Both the position numbers and the translations under genes were made by a program. Positions 16,861 through 25,419 of a stretch of 34,039 nt of DNA are shown one piece after another. The notes beneath the pieces were generated by a model. That model ran no database searches, was not told the DNA's origin, and worked only from the letters and a program-made list of their open reading frames with translations. The stretch lies in assembly GCA_009885105.1 (NCBI GenBank), contig VFLI01000097.1, forward strand, positions 1 through 34,039. Reading direction: 5' to 3'. Origin of the DNA: Spirochaetia bacterium. Lineage in GTDB: Bacteria > Spirochaetota > Leptospiria > Leptospirales > Leptonemataceae. The first letter of the stretch is position 1, and each line of letters opens with the position of its first letter.

Positions 16861-17270
16861 GTTCTACTGATGGAGTGAAGCCTGACGGAAAACAGTATCA
16901 GATAGTGATCTGCGAGGATAAGCAGTCCGATGCCGCATCCGTGCGCCAGATTCTGGAATCAATGGGATATCATGTCAAGGCAATGTTTGATAACGGACAG
17001 GATCTGCTCGACTGGTGCAAAGCGAATCCAGGCGGCGCGGACTGCATCATCATGGATATTATCATGCCAAAGGTTGACGGATATGCGGCATTCTGGGAAC
17101 TGAAGGAAACCGGGTACAGAACGCGGGTTGTCTTTTTCTCGATTGAAAATACTGCCGGCATTATTAAGAATGTAATTTCACTGGGCGCTTATGATTTTAT
17201 AACAAAACCGTTCAAGCGTGAAGTCCTTCTGGAAAGAATGAAAAAGGTTGTTCACCGGCCGCTGGCATAG
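16857..17270 (+). CDS. Receiver-only response regulator coupled to leuB
   Basis: A 137-residue single-domain receiver. The motifs are ICEDKQSD for the acidic pair (Glu-Asp), [13 protein letters not shown] for the phospho-Asp, FFSIEN for the Ser/Thr and ITKPFKRE for the lysine, so the phosphorylation site is intact. An N-terminal extension of about 15 polar residues precedes the domain. It starts inside the leuB stop (ATGA), so it is almost certainly co-translated. No kinase is near. The pairing with a leucine gene is odd functionally; a regulatory link is not shown. Confidence 0.88.
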   Translation: MSSTDGVKPDGKQYQIVICEDKQSDAASVRQILESMGYHVKAMFDNGQDLLDWCKANPGGADCIIMDIIMPKVDGYAAFWELKETGYRTRVVFFSIENTAGIIKNVISLGAYDFITKPFKREVLLERMKKVVHRPLA

Positions 17271-17279
17271 AACGCCAGC
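17261..17279 (+). terminator. Hairpin overlapping the regulator's stop codon
   Basis: GCTGGC (17261-17266) and GCCAGC (17274-17279) form a perfect six-pair stem with a seven-base loop that includes the TAG stop. A T-rich stretch follows, but the long T-run begins about 14 bases later inside the end of the convergent gene. A weak or shared terminator is possible. Confidence 0.35.
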
Positions 17280-17291
17280 ACTACATCATAT

Positions 17292-17780
17292 TTATTTCTT
17301 TTTTTTACTGAAATCTACTTCAATCACCCGGCTGTTGCTTTTTTCCGGGCCGTCTTTTTTCTCTGCTGGCGGGACTGTTTTTATCAAGTCGCCGTTTGGT
17401 TCTGATTTCTGGCCGGCCGGAGAAGGAATGGGAGCGCTCATCGTCTGCCACTGCATGATCACCTGTCCGCTTTTGTCGAACATTCTGGCAATGCACTCGA
17501 ATGGAATGGATACTTTCTCCCATCGGTTGAACTGCATTTCGCAGTGAATGAACTGTTCGTCCCAGGTGAGGTGTCTGGTGCTGTAAGGACCGAATACCAG
17601 AATTATCCCGTCTGTTTTTTCTCTGTCAATCAGTCCGCGCGTCCCCATAAAAAGGGAAGGGTCCGGTATGCAGTGGATATAAAACGTGTCGCAGATGGTG
17701 AACATCATGTCGAGCACCGATTTTTTGAATTTTCTGTTGTAGGCGAGAATATCGCCCGAATTTGAATCGCTGCTGCTCAT
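17292..17780 (-). CDS. SspB-like ClpXP adaptor protein
   Basis: The 162-residue protein resembles SspB: an N-terminal helix (RKFKKSVLDMMFTI), a strand ending FYIHCIPDPSLFMG, GIILVFGPYSTRHLTWDEQFIHCEMQFNRW, then a KVSIPFECIARMFD segment like the VSVPLAAVLAIY part of SspB. A disordered Pro/Glu/Lys linker (about 115-150) leads to a C-terminal RVIEVDFSKKKK, reminiscent of the short hydrophobic-basic ClpX-binding tail of SspB proteins. In that family the core binds ssrA-tagged peptides and the tail docks on ClpX, feeding substrates to ClpXP. The start overlaps the pgeF stop by four bases. The match was made by eye, and sequence similarity in this family is low. Confidence 0.65.
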   Translation of the reverse strand: MSSSDSNSGDILAYNRKFKKSVLDMMFTICDTFYIHCIPDPSLFMGTRGLIDREKTDGIILVFGPYSTRHLTWDEQFIHCEMQFNRWEKVSIPFECIARMFDKSGQVIMQWQTMSAPIPSPAGQKSEPNGDLIKTVPPAEKKDGPEKSNSRVIEVDFSKKKK

Positions 17781-18556
17781 TTTAAGTTCAGACCCTCGGA
17801 AAGAGGGTCTATGTAAATATAATTCAAATTTCTGCCCGTGTCACCGCGCCTGTGAGAATAAAAATTGGTATTATCTTGAAAAGTACAGGCGCCGAGTACA
17901 GGCAGAATTTTAAAATTGACTTTCAGTCCCGATTCTAACTGTACAAGGGCGTTCTTTTCCAGTCCCAGCAGGTATTTGCCGCCCGGGCCTGGTTTTTTTA
18001 TCTCGAACAGAGATCCCACATCCTGGTCCACTTCATAGGAATCTTCTCCAATGCATGGACCCGCAAGAATCGTGCAGCGGCCGTCCGACGAATTTTTGAA
18101 AAATTCCAGAGAAGCCTGAGAAAGACATTTCTCGACTATGCGCGAATGAAGGCCCCTCCATCCAGCATGAATGATGCCGGTGCGGTATACCTCTCTGCCG
18201 GCTTCTGTCTTTTGCAAGACGAAGAAAAGAGGAAGACAGTCCGCTGTGCGCACGCACAGAAGATATCCGTGAGAATCGGTGAACAGGGCGTCGCCTTCGC
18301 GAAAATAGTTTTCAGAAGAAAGAGCGCCTTCATCAACAAACCAGATACGATCCCCGTGGGTCTGCTTCAGGAAAAAAATATTCTCTGCGCGTATTCCCAG
18401 ATTCAACGTAAGGAATTCCCGTTCAATACTGCGGCTCTCCCCTGGATTGGGCGCCGGGAGGTGCGCGGATTTTCCAAAAACTCCCAGATGAACGGGGCCG
18501 ATGGAACAGCTCAATTCAGCTTTGATCTTGACTGCGCCGGCGCTCTCAGAACTCAT
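17777..18556 (-). CDS. pgeF: PgeF/YfiH-type multicopper (laccase-domain) enzyme
   Basis: The 259-residue protein has the family's metal-site motifs: LKQTHGD (His 67), VRTADCLPL (Cys 107) and IHAGWRG (His 130), plus GDALFTD, LAGPCIGEDSYEV and the late FYSHRRGDTGRN. Members act on purine nucleosides (adenosine deamination or phosphorolysis, and S-methyl-5'-thioadenosine) and were earlier called polyphenol oxidases; one was linked to peptidoglycan fidelity. Length is normal. Its ATG overlaps the upstream gene's stop by 11 bases and its stop overlaps the SspB-like gene, so all three are one operon. Confidence 0.92.
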   Translation of the reverse strand: MSSESAGAVKIKAELSCSIGPVHLGVFGKSAHLPAPNPGESRSIEREFLTLNLGIRAENIFFLKQTHGDRIWFVDEGALSSENYFREGDALFTDSHGYLLCVRTADCLPLFFVLQKTEAGREVYRTGIIHAGWRGLHSRIVEKCLSQASLEFFKNSSDGRCTILAGPCIGEDSYEVDQDVGSLFEIKKPGPGGKYLLGLEKNALVQLESGLKVNFKILPVLGACTFQDNTNFYSHRRGDTGRNLNYIYIDPLSEGLNLK

Positions 18557-19199
18557 ATTTCACCAGAGAGCCGTAGCTTTCATGAAGCGATTCCATTTCC
18601 TGTATTTCCGCCGATGATATCAGGGAGACGGGAACAATGAACTTATGAAGAACCGCTTTTTGCGCCGGACCGAACGGCTCCGGGTCGCAGAGTATTTCTT
18701 CAATCTGATTCAGGATTTCATCTTCCAGCCCGGCTCCCAGAGTTCTCTCCTCCAATCTATCATTGTAAGGCAGATAAAATGGCTGGTTCAACCGGGACGG
18801 GTAGAGATAAAAAACCAGCGTCCTGTCAGCTGCATCATAAAGATGCGTCATCAGGTATTGTTCGCTGCGAACAATTTCTGGAATGAGCAGAATTCTACCG
18901 ATGCCGGATGCGGCTTTTTTGTAATTGAAATCCGGATTTGTGAAACTGTGCGCCAGCCGGTCCGGAGCGGGAAGATATTTATGCGATTTCTTTTCCCAGG
19001 GAAGAGAATGCACCGTGATCGGGTTTTTTCTGAAGGAGCCTGCTTTTATGAAGCGCCGGTGGAACAGACAGCCCGCCGTGATCCGGCCGATTTTTACACG
19101 GACTTCCTCCTCCAGAAGTTCAAGTTCCCAGGCCTGAGGGGCTAATTTTTCCATTGCGCTGGCATTACTTTTTGCGAAGGCTGTCAGATTACAAGACAT
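18546..19199 (-). CDS. Hypothetical protein at the head of the pgeF operon
   Basis: I start this at the ATG at 19199 (217 residues); the frame stays open further but would run through trpF. A second possible start is the ATG at 19154. The protein has no signal peptide. Features visible are an acidic N-terminal helix (LELLEEEVRVKIGRI), a central LLIPEIVRSEQYLMTHLYDAADRTLVFYLYPS and an acidic LEDEILNQIEEILCDPEPFG. I do not recognise the family. The stop is inside the start of pgeF (11-base overlap), which implies translational coupling. Only six bases separate its chosen start from the divergent trpF start. Confidence 0.65.
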   Translation of the reverse strand: MSCNLTAFAKSNASAMEKLAPQAWELELLEEEVRVKIGRITAGCLFHRRFIKAGSFRKNPITVHSLPWEKKSHKYLPAPDRLAHSFTNPDFNYKKAASGIGRILLIPEIVRSEQYLMTHLYDAADRTLVFYLYPSRLNQPFYLPYNDRLEERTLGAGLEDEILNQIEEILCDPEPFGPAQKAVLHKFIVPVSLISSAEIQEMESLHESYGSLVKYEF

Positions 19200-19205
19200 A
19201 AATCG

Positions 19206-19859
19206 ATGGCGAGAAATTATATAATTAAGATTTGCGGGAATGTCTTCAGGGAGGACTCCCTGCGGGTGGCTTCGCTGGAACCTGATTTCATGGGATGGAT
19301 TTTTTCGCCACTGAGCCCCAGAAGGATTCGGCCGCAGACTTCGGGCTCGATCATTTCCCAGATACGGAGGCTGCATCCGGGCATCAGGCATGTCGGCGTA
19401 TTTGCGCACAATTCCGTGGGAGATATTATTGAAGCTGCCCGGATTGCCGATCTGGACTGCCTGCAGATTGTGGACGGCGCGGGAATGATAGACAGTGTGA
19501 GAGATTTCATGAGACTCCGTCTCCACAATTCAATTTCTATAATTCCGGCGCTGCGCCTATCGGAACCGATGTCGGATATCCAGCTTGCTCGGTACGGTCC
19601 CGCAGAATTCTATATTTTTGACAGCTATGTGGAAGGCAAGCCGGGCGGCACCGGCCGACTGCTGGATACGGCTCTGGTCCGCGGCGTCACAAAGCCCTTT
19701 CTTCTCGCGGGTGGTCTCAATCCGCAAAATGTCAGAGAGGCCGTTGAGACCGCCCGCGCCGCCGGCGCCGATGTAAGTTCCGGCATTGAAGACTCGCCTG
19801 GGAAAAAAAATCAAACAAGGCTGGAGGCGTTTTTCGCCGCCCTGCAGCAAGAGAAATGA
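19206..19859 (+). CDS. trpF: Phosphoribosylanthranilate isomerase
   Basis: The 217-residue TIM-barrel enzyme converts N-(5-phosphoribosyl)anthranilate to the ribulose form in tryptophan synthesis. Motifs seen are IKICGN with the catalytic Cys 10, FSPLSPRRI, HVGVFAH, YIFDS with the candidate catalytic Asp, LAGGLNPQNV and ADVSSGIEDSPGKK, the phosphate-binding end. The segment LQIVDGAG replaces the more usual LQLHG, so the His there is missing. There is no ribosome site, and the start nearly abuts the divergent gene. The stop overlaps mutS by four bases; other trp genes are absent from the window. Confidence 0.93.
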   Translation: MARNYIIKICGNVFREDSLRVASLEPDFMGWIFSPLSPRRIRPQTSGSIISQIRRLHPGIRHVGVFAHNSVGDIIEAARIADLDCLQIVDGAGMIDSVRDFMRLRLHNSISIIPALRLSEPMSDIQLARYGPAEFYIFDSYVEGKPGGTGRLLDTALVRGVTKPFLLAGGLNPQNVREAVETARAAGADVSSGIEDSPGKKNQTRLEAFFAALQQEK

Positions 19860-22411
19860 AAAATCCCGGCGTCAATGCGGCATCATCTGCAGATCCTTTG
19901 AATACTCCGGTGATGAGGCAGTATCTGGATCTGAAAAAAAAATTTCCGGATTCAATTCTGTTTTTTCGCATGGGCGATTTTTACGAAATGTTTCTCGAGG
20001 ATGCGAAAGAAGCCGCGCCCATTATGGACATTGCGATCACAAAAAGACAGGGCGACGTCCCTATGGCCGGAGTTCCCTACCACAGCTGCGACAGCTACAT
20101 CGCCCGTCTGATCGCAGCGGGTCGCAAAGTCGCCATTGCGGAGCAGGAGGCCGACCCGGACAACCCAAAGCTTATGCGGCGCACGGTCCGCCGGATCATC
20201 AGTCAGGGAATGCTGGTTGAAGACGCTTTTTTGCAGAGTTCCTCCAACAATTATATTATGTCCGCAGCTGGAAATGAAAATACAATCGGGCTGTCCTTCG
20301 CGGATATTTCCACGGGTAATTTTTTTTCATTTTCTCACTCTGACGAGCCGGCCGGGATCGAATCGTGGGTGCGCGATATGCACTGCCGGTACAGGCCTCG
20401 GGAGATTATTATTGCTTCTTTAATGTTTAGGAAAATAAACGAAATTCTGCCCGAGGCGCGCACTGCAATAACCGTAGTTGAGGACTGGAAGTCGTCTCCC
20501 ATTGAGGGAGCGCGGCAAATGGAGCTTCGGTACTCAAAAAATCTGAAAGCTCTTGGGTACGATTCGGACAGCGATCCAGCGATCGGGGCCGTTTCGCTCA
20601 TTCTGCATTACACGGCCGCCTCATTCCCGGGTATCAAGATTGAACTGGATGCGCCGGTTCGTCGTTCATTCGGCGGACGTTCCATGGTACTTGATGAACA
20701 TTCAATCCGCAATCTGGACCTGGTGGAGAATCGCCAGGAAGGAACGGATGAAAGAACTCTTCTTGGCGTGATTGATTTCTGCCGGTCTGCTCCGGGACGA
20801 CGATTTATGAGAGATGCTCTTCTTTCGCCGCTGATTATCAGAGAAGAAATTCTGGATCGCCAGAAGGCTGTAAAGGGTCTTCTCGACATCGAGCCTCAGC
20901 GGGAAGAAATCGCATCCGTTCTGGGTCAGGTGCGGGATCTGGAGCGCGTGCTGAGCCGAATTTCTTCGGGGAGAGCGGCGCCCAGAGACTTTGACGCTCT
21001 TCGCAGCACTCTTGGCGCGGTCCAGAGTCTCTCAAAACTTGTTGCTCTGCTGCCGGTTCTGCCTGACAGGGGAAAAAGATCTTCGCTTCTTTCCGCCTTT
21101 TTATTCAGCACGGACCTGCTGGATTTTTTCGCCGAGCTGGAGCGTTCTCTGGCAGAGGAACTTCCGGCCCTGTTGGGCAATGGACGATTTATCCGCAGCG
21201 GCGTACGGAAAGATCTGGACGAGGCCAGCGAAGCGTCTCAGGGCGGAGCCCGATGGATAGTCGAATTCGAAGAATCGGAAAAAAAACGCACGGGAATCAC
21301 GACTCTGAAAGTTAAATACAATAAAATCGTAGGATATTTTATTGAAATCAGCAAAGGACAGGCGAAGGCGGCCCCGGAGAATTACAGGAGAAAGCAGACT
21401 CTTGTGGGAAATGAGCGCTACAGCTGCGAGGCTCTGGATGAACTGGAAACTAAAATTCTGGCGGCGGATCAGGAAATCGCCCGCATTGAGGCTGAAGAAT
21501 TTCAGCGACTCTGCGACAGGGCTCTGAAGGAAAGGGAAGAGATAAAGAGAATGATGGAGTGGACCGCCCGGATCGATTTTTTATGCGCTCTGGCATTCTG
21601 CGCCAGAAAGTACAGCTGGGTATGCCCTGTGATCGAAATGTCCGGCGAGATGCTGATTCTGGACGGCAGACATCCGGTCGTGGAGCGCTTTCTGCCTGCC
21701 GGCGAGGGTTTCATCCCCAACAGTCTGACCATGGACGGCGAAGAAAGATCATTTGCAGTCCTCACCGGGCCCAACATGGCGGGCAAGTCGACGTTTATCC
21801 GGCAGACGGCTCTGATCCATCTGCTTGCCCAGATCGGTTCTCATGTGCCGGCAAAACATGCGGTCATTTCCATTGTGGACAGAATTTTCACAAGAATCGG
21901 CGCATCGGACAATCTCACGCGCGGCGAATCCACTTTCTTTGTGGAGATGCTGGAAACGGCGCGAATCCTCAATCAGTGTACGGATCGATCTCTTATTATT
22001 ATGGACGAGGTGGGACGCGGGACTTCCACGTATGACGGCATGTCCATCGCCTGGGCGGTGGCGGAATATCTAACGGGCTGGGAGGACCGGGCGCCGCGGG
22101 TTCTTTTTGCCACACACTATCACGAGTTGACAGCTCTTGAGGGGCGCAAGGGCGTGTTCAATCTGACGATGGAAGTGCAGGAAATCGAAGGGCGTGTCCT
22201 TTTTTTGCGCAAGGTGCGCGAAGGCTCCGCCGATCGTTCGTACGGTATTCATGTGGCGAGAATTGCCGGTCTTCCCGATTCCGTGATCGACCGCGCTTCA
22301 GAAAAACTTCAGGAACTGGAGCAGGAAGCGGCCAGGAGAAAACCGCCCGTTCGTCTGCGTTCGCAGTCAAAAACAGAAAAAACTTTCCTGGAGCAGCCGG
22401 GATTGTTTTAA
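19856..22411 (+). CDS. mutS: DNA mismatch repair protein MutS
   Basis: At 851 residues this is a full-length MutS1 (E. coli 853). The mismatch-recognition motif GDFYEMF has Phe 42 and Glu 44. The ATPase has Walker A GPNMAGKST (about 639-647), Walker B LIIMDEVGRGTSTYDG and the ATHYHEL motif. The connector, lever and clamp regions are in the normal order. The ATG overlaps the trpF stop (ATGA). The C-terminus has KLQELEQEAARR followed by a basic linker and FLEQPGLF, similar to the tail that includes the beta-clamp-like motif in other MutS proteins. It recognises mispairs and recruits MutL. Confidence 0.98.
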   Translation: MKNPGVNAASSADPLNTPVMRQYLDLKKKFPDSILFFRMGDFYEMFLEDAKEAAPIMDIAITKRQGDVPMAGVPYHSCDSYIARLIAAGRKVAIAEQEADPDNPKLMRRTVRRIISQGMLVEDAFLQSSSNNYIMSAAGNENTIGLSFADISTGNFFSFSHSDEPAGIESWVRDMHCRYRPREIIIASLMFRKINEILPEARTAITVVEDWKSSPIEGARQMELRYSKNLKALGYDSDSDPAIGAVSLILHYTAASFPGIKIELDAPVRRSFGGRSMVLDEHSIRNLDLVENRQEGTDERTLLGVIDFCRSAPGRRFMRDALLSPLIIREEILDRQKAVKGLLDIEPQREEIASVLGQVRDLERVLSRISSGRAAPRDFDALRSTLGAVQSLSKLVALLPVLPDRGKRSSLLSAFLFSTDLLDFFAELERSLAEELPALLGNGRFIRSGVRKDLDEASEASQGGARWIVEFEESEKKRTGITTLKVKYNKIVGYFIEISKGQAKAAPENYRRKQTLVGNERYSCEALDELETKILAADQEIARIEAEEFQRLCDRALKEREEIKRMMEWTARIDFLCALAFCARKYSWVCPVIEMSGEMLILDGRHPVVERFLPAGEGFIPNSLTMDGEERSFAVLTGPNMAGKSTFIRQTALIHLLAQIGSHVPAKHAVISIVDRIFTRIGASDNLTRGESTFFVEMLETARILNQCTDRSLIIMDEVGRGTSTYDGMSIAWAVAEYLTGWEDRAPRVLFATHYHELTALEGRKGVFNLTMEVQEIEGRVLFLRKVREGSADRSYGIHVARIAGLPDSVIDRASEKLQELEQEAARRKPPVRLRSQSKTEKTFLEQPGLF

Positions 22412-22443
22412 GCGGAGTATGCACTTTTTCATGATTTGGCTCA

Positions 22444-23421
22444 TCAGTAGCGGCAGAACAATTTCCAGAAAAATGGTCCGCCTGCATATTCACACCCTTT
22501 ATCCACCACGGACAGAGCGATGTGAAGCGTTCCTCCCGGGCTCTGTATAAAAAGCGGACAGAAATCTGCTTCGCGCCGCGCGCTCACCCGGTAACGCTGT
22601 ATGCCGACTTTTCCATACCCGTTCGGGTAAATGGAACATCCGCCCAGAAAGACTTTTCCGGCGTCGATCCATTCAACGGGCAGCCGATTCAGTAAAATAA
22701 ATGAATAAAAAATATCATTAAAATATACATACATATTCGTGCTGTCCTTCCGTTCTGCCACGGGTATGGAAGTAGTTTTCTGGGGAGGCGATTTCAGAAA
22801 TGTTGCAAGATACTCTCCTCGGGGCTGCTCCGGCCAGGATTGTGAACCGATCCAGAGCACCGGTGTCTTCACATCAAAACCGGATACCAATAAATGCAGT
22901 TCGGGATCCTGCACGTTCGCATCCCCTGGATGAATAACAATCAGGGCGGAGATTTTCCTGCCCCGCAGCGCGTTCAGCGCTGTTTTTAAATGCGAGCCGT
23001 AAACGGCGAATATTTTTGCTGAATAACCCGGCCGGGCCGCCGCGAACGAGAGAAATTCACCGACCGATGATTCGGGAAGCGCCGCTGACAGAGTGTCCTT
23101 TTTCGCCGGTTCAACGGTCAGAATGTCGTAACCGTTCTTTAATATTTCGGAGCGCGCCGGCGCGATTTCAGACCGGGAATCCGCGCTTTTTCCGGCGAAA
23201 ATCAGAAGATGCGACAGCCCCTCTCTTCTGCTTGTTATGCACTGAATCCCGTCCACAGTCGTGTGAATTCTGTGCCAGCCGCTGAAATCGAACGAGAATA
23301 TAGGCTCGACCGGATTCTCCCGGACTGCAATATTGTTGAATACCAGATAAATAATAAAGACAAGCGCGGCGAGGCCGGTTGTAGAAATGATCAATCTGCG
23401 GGCGGAAAAAAAATTTCTCAT
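22444..23421 (-). CDS. Hypothetical membrane-anchored protein, possibly alpha/beta-hydrolase-like
   Basis: A 325-residue protein with an N-terminal membrane segment (about 10-28, IISTTGLAALVFIIYLVF) without a lipobox, so probably anchored with the bulk outside the cytoplasm. The body has strand-turn patterns such as LSHLLIFAGKSADSR, AKIFAVYGSHLKTALNAL and ISALIVIHPGD, loosely like an alpha/beta-hydrolase core, but no GxSxG nucleophile elbow is present (a YGSHL segment sits there). I do not recognise the family. It starts 18 bp after the GAF-phosphatase gene and is likely the last gene of that operon. It converges with mutS. Confidence 0.7.
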   Translation of the reverse strand: MRNFFSARRLIISTTGLAALVFIIYLVFNNIAVRENPVEPIFSFDFSGWHRIHTTVDGIQCITSRREGLSHLLIFAGKSADSRSEIAPARSEILKNGYDILTVEPAKKDTLSAALPESSVGEFLSFAAARPGYSAKIFAVYGSHLKTALNALRGRKISALIVIHPGDANVQDPELHLLVSGFDVKTPVLWIGSQSWPEQPRGEYLATFLKSPPQKTTSIPVAERKDSTNMYVYFNDIFYSFILLNRLPVEWIDAGKVFLGGCSIYPNGYGKVGIQRYRVSARREADFCPLFIQSPGGTLHIALSVVDKGCEYAGGPFFWKLFCRY

Positions 23422-23439
23422 ACAGAGAGAATCCCTGGA

Positions 23440-24726
23440 TTAAAGTTTGCGTCTCATCAAAAGCAGAGTTGCGTCGTCAGAAGCCGGATGTCCGCGCGTG
23501 AATTCTCTTATCCGCTCGTCGAGTCTTTCTCGTATCTCTTTGAGAGGCCTGTCCGCAAATTCTTTGACCGTTCTGGCGATGTTCTCTTCCCCGAATAGAT
23601 CCACTTCCGGATTCTGCGCTTCTGAATATCCGTCAGAATACGAAACCAGAAGCTCGCCGGGCGCCAGGGTATTCTGCAGGCTGGTAAATTTTTCTTTTGT
23701 AAGGCCGAGCACCATTCCGGTGCGCTCAAGATACCGAAGTCCGCCTGTCCTCTCAACAATTAATGGCGGCGGATGCCCGCCCAGAACATACTCAAACTCA
23801 TAACTCTCCGGCCTGAACCGGGCGATGAAAATTGTAATGAATTTTCCGGGAAGCAGCGAATCGTTCAGATGACCGTTTATTTGATCGATGCTTTCGCGCA
23901 GACCGTAATCCATCCGCGAAATAAGATGAATGCCGGTGTGCAGCTCCGATACCATCATGGACGCGGAAAGCCCTTTTCCGGAAACATCCGCTACAACCGC
24001 ATCGTAACTTCCGTCAAAGCGCGCGATGAATGTATAGTAATCACCGCCGACTTCGCGGGTGGGAACAGTGTCTCCAAAAATTTCAATGCCTGGAATATCC
24101 GGCAGCTTTTCCGGAAACAGTTTTCTCTGAATCTCTCCGCATACCTGCAGTTCCGATTCGATGGCCTTCTGTTTTAAGAGAATCTGGTGCATCCTCGCAT
24201 TCTGTATGGCAAGAGCAGCCTGACGGGAAAATCCCTCCATGAGTTTTTCATCTTCTTCTGTGAAAGCCTGCCCGTCGAGCCGGTTCATTATCTGAGCCGT
24301 GCCGATAATTTTGTCGTTTGTGATAAGAGGCACGCAGAGAATAGACTCGGTCCGGTGCGCCAGTTCCTCGTCGATTTTCTGATACCAGCGCTGATCGTGA
24401 TGCACGTCATGCACACGCAGGCTCTTGCCGGTGGCGGCCACGTTGCCGGCAATGCCCTTTCCCAGCGGAACAGTAAAATTTTTCAATTTGGCGAAATTCG
24501 GATCTGTGGAGGCGACAAATACCAGATTGATATCCTTCTCATTTATAAGAGCAATGGATCCGATTTCCGCCGCCATGAGCTCTGTTGCCTTTTTCAGCGT
24601 ATTCTGCAGAACCGTATCCAGATCCAGGGAGGAGTTGAGCAGATAGAATGAGCCAAGAAGCCCCTGCAGACGGAGATTCGCTTTTTCCATTTCCTTGAAT
24701 TCTGTATGAGTTGAATTTTCAGACAT
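23440..24726 (-). CDS. GAF-domain PP2C/SpoIIE-type serine phosphatase (RsbU-like)
   Basis: The ATG at 24726 gives 428 residues; an in-frame TTG 15 bases upstream is less likely. An N-terminal helical stretch leads into a GAF domain (about 25-180, with IGSIALINEKD, GKGIAGNVAATGKSLRVHDV and ESILCVPLITNDKIIGTAQIMNR), then a linker helix and a SpoIIE/PP2C phosphatase (about 220-428). The phosphatase shows GDYY, VADVSGKG, LVSYSDGYSEAQN and ASDDATLLLM, the metal-binding aspartates. Such proteins dephosphorylate anti-sigma-factor antagonists in partner-switching systems; the GAF domain would sense a small ligand. No anti-sigma or STAS protein is in the window. Confidence 0.92.
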   Translation of the reverse strand: MSENSTHTEFKEMEKANLRLQGLLGSFYLLNSSLDLDTVLQNTLKKATELMAAEIGSIALINEKDINLVFVASTDPNFAKLKNFTVPLGKGIAGNVAATGKSLRVHDVHHDQRWYQKIDEELAHRTESILCVPLITNDKIIGTAQIMNRLDGQAFTEEDEKLMEGFSRQAALAIQNARMHQILLKQKAIESELQVCGEIQRKLFPEKLPDIPGIEIFGDTVPTREVGGDYYTFIARFDGSYDAVVADVSGKGLSASMMVSELHTGIHLISRMDYGLRESIDQINGHLNDSLLPGKFITIFIARFRPESYEFEYVLGGHPPPLIVERTGGLRYLERTGMVLGLTKEKFTSLQNTLAPGELLVSYSDGYSEAQNPEVDLFGEENIARTVKEFADRPLKEIRERLDERIREFTRGHPASDDATLLLMRRKL

Positions 24727-24779
24727 TTTGTAACTGCTCAATTATTGTCTTTATGGCCGATTCTTCAAATCCTGTCAGT

Positions 24780-25415
24780 CTAAAATTTTACCGGACTGAA
24801 GTAGGATCGATGAGCGCTGACCTGAATGACCCGCCTCTCATCAAGAATATAGGCCGATAATTCACGACCGTAGACGCAGCCCGAGTCCAGCCCGATGGTA
24901 TTTTTTCGTTCATTCAGACCCTGCCTGGCCCAGTGGCCGTAAAATACCGGTCTCTCTTCTATATAATAATCGTACCAGGGCTTTTGGTCAATACCTCCTA
25001 TGCGGCCGTTTGTCTCATCCCAGGTTCGAATATTCACAAGAAGCTGTGGCGCGCTCTGGGAAGGATGCTTCCCCGGTTCAAGACCGGCATGAACGGCAAT
25101 AAAATTTTCAGATTCGATAAACAGCGGCAGAGCTGCAATCCAGTCATGCGCCTCCCGGCCGATTTGATCAAATAGATTTATATATTTTTTCTCTGAACCG
25201 AATCGTGCCAGATAGTCATATTCGTGATTGCCCAGCAGGCATTCGAATCCCGCCGATCGGACAAATCCAACAACGCCCGCCGAATCCGGTCCGCGGTTGA
25301 TCAGATCTCCGAGCATTATTACGCGGTCTTCAGATTGATGTTCGATCTTTATCAGCAGTTCCCGCAGTTCCTGCAGACAGCCGTGCACATCTCCAATTAT
25401 AATTGTCCTGCCCAT
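24780..25415 (-). CDS. PPP-family metallophosphatase (Ser/Thr phosphatase or Ap4A hydrolase type)
   Basis: This 211-residue protein carries all PPP motifs: GDVHGC, GDLINRGPDS, GNHEYD, a late VHAGLEP and GHWARQG, then LDSGCVYG. These bind two metals and catalyse phosphoester hydrolysis. Length and motif spacing are those of bacterial PrpA/PrpE or ApaH-type enzymes; the exact substrate, protein phosphate or diadenosine polyphosphate, cannot be decided. It starts four bases after the hemF stop, so it belongs to the same operon. A gap of 53 bases separates it from the GAF-phosphatase gene. Confidence 0.92.
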   Translation of the reverse strand: MGRTIIIGDVHGCLQELRELLIKIEHQSEDRVIMLGDLINRGPDSAGVVGFVRSAGFECLLGNHEYDYLARFGSEKKYINLFDQIGREAHDWIAALPLFIESENFIAVHAGLEPGKHPSQSAPQLLVNIRTWDETNGRIGGIDQKPWYDYYIEERPVFYGHWARQGLNERKNTIGLDSGCVYGRELSAYILDERRVIQVSAHRSYFSPVKF

Positions 25416-25419
25416 ATTC

